Shown here piece by piece: positions 5,801 to 5,841 of a stretch of DNA of 5,841 nt. Each line of letters begins with the position of its first letter. The first letter of the stretch is position 1. This DNA is from Bacteroidales bacterium. Lineage in GTDB: Bacteria > Bacteroidota > Bacteroidia > Bacteroidales > UBA4181. The position numbers and the translations under genes are program-made. The stretch covers positions 1-5,841 of the forward strand of contig JAIRLS010000269.1 of NCBI GenBank assembly GCA_031259205.1, written 5' to 3'. A model generated the notes under the pieces. The model made no database searches. It was not told the origin of the DNA and saw only the letters and a list, made by a program, of their open reading frames with translations.

Positions 5801-5841
5801 TGTAATTTGCTTCGACTTCGATGTAATTTGCCTCAACTTCG
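5801..5841. repeat. Start of a 21-bp tandem repeat, cut by the window end
   Basis: Two consecutive copies are visible. The first is 5801-5821, beginning TGTAATTTGC. The second is 5822-5841, one base short because the window ends. Over 20 aligned bases they differ at two positions (T/C at 5811 versus 5832, and G/A at 5814 versus 5835). The array probably continues to the right. It lies upstream of the prenyltransferase operon in non-coding DNA, and no gene is seen between it and the promoter. Confidence 0.7.

Overview
This window looks like chromosomal DNA from a member of the Bacteroidales (phylum Bacteroidota). Upstream of the genes I see promoter elements of the Bacteroidota type (TAnnTTTG at -7, three of them with a TTG/TTTG about 20-21 bp further upstream). 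No start codon has a convincing Shine-Dalgarno sequence. The protein families (a long S41 processing peptidase, a DUF4154/YfiR-like periplasmic protein, a UbiA-family prenyltransferase of Bacteroidales type) fit the same assignment. This is inferred from sequence style and family knowledge, not from a database match.

All identified genes are on the minus strand, so transcription runs from right to left. From high to low coordinates they are: a UbiA/MenA-like membrane prenyltransferase (5650-4661); a radical SAM enzyme with an extra C-terminal cysteine cluster (4656-3742), separated by only 4 bp and surely co-transcribed; an S41-family C-terminal processing peptidase (3662-1992), 79 bp further on and possibly read through from the same promoter; a secreted DUF4154/YfiR-like protein (1878-1312) with its own promoter; and a Cof-type HAD phosphatase (1081-272) with its own promoter. 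At the far left is the end of an IS1-like insertion sequence. It has a terminal GGTGATG at about 110 and the first 14 codons of a CPxC zinc-ribbon transposase reading out of the window.

The non-coding parts carry most of the structure. A 23-bp tandem array of five units lies between the DUF4154 gene and the HAD gene. A second, 21-bp tandem repeat begins at the right edge and is cut by the window end. The two arrays may be distantly related. Two hairpins lie downstream of the HAD gene, one a perfect 8-bp stem that probably ends its transcript. A 15-bp inverted repeat lies upstream of the prenyltransferase promoter.

Functionally, the prenyltransferase and radical SAM enzyme probably act on the same small molecule (an isoprenoid quinone or other prenylated lipid). 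The remaining genes are general housekeeping or envelope functions with no obvious link to it. I see no CRISPR, tRNA, rRNA or complete novel defence system. The best candidate for undescribed biology is the prenyltransferase-radical SAM pair.
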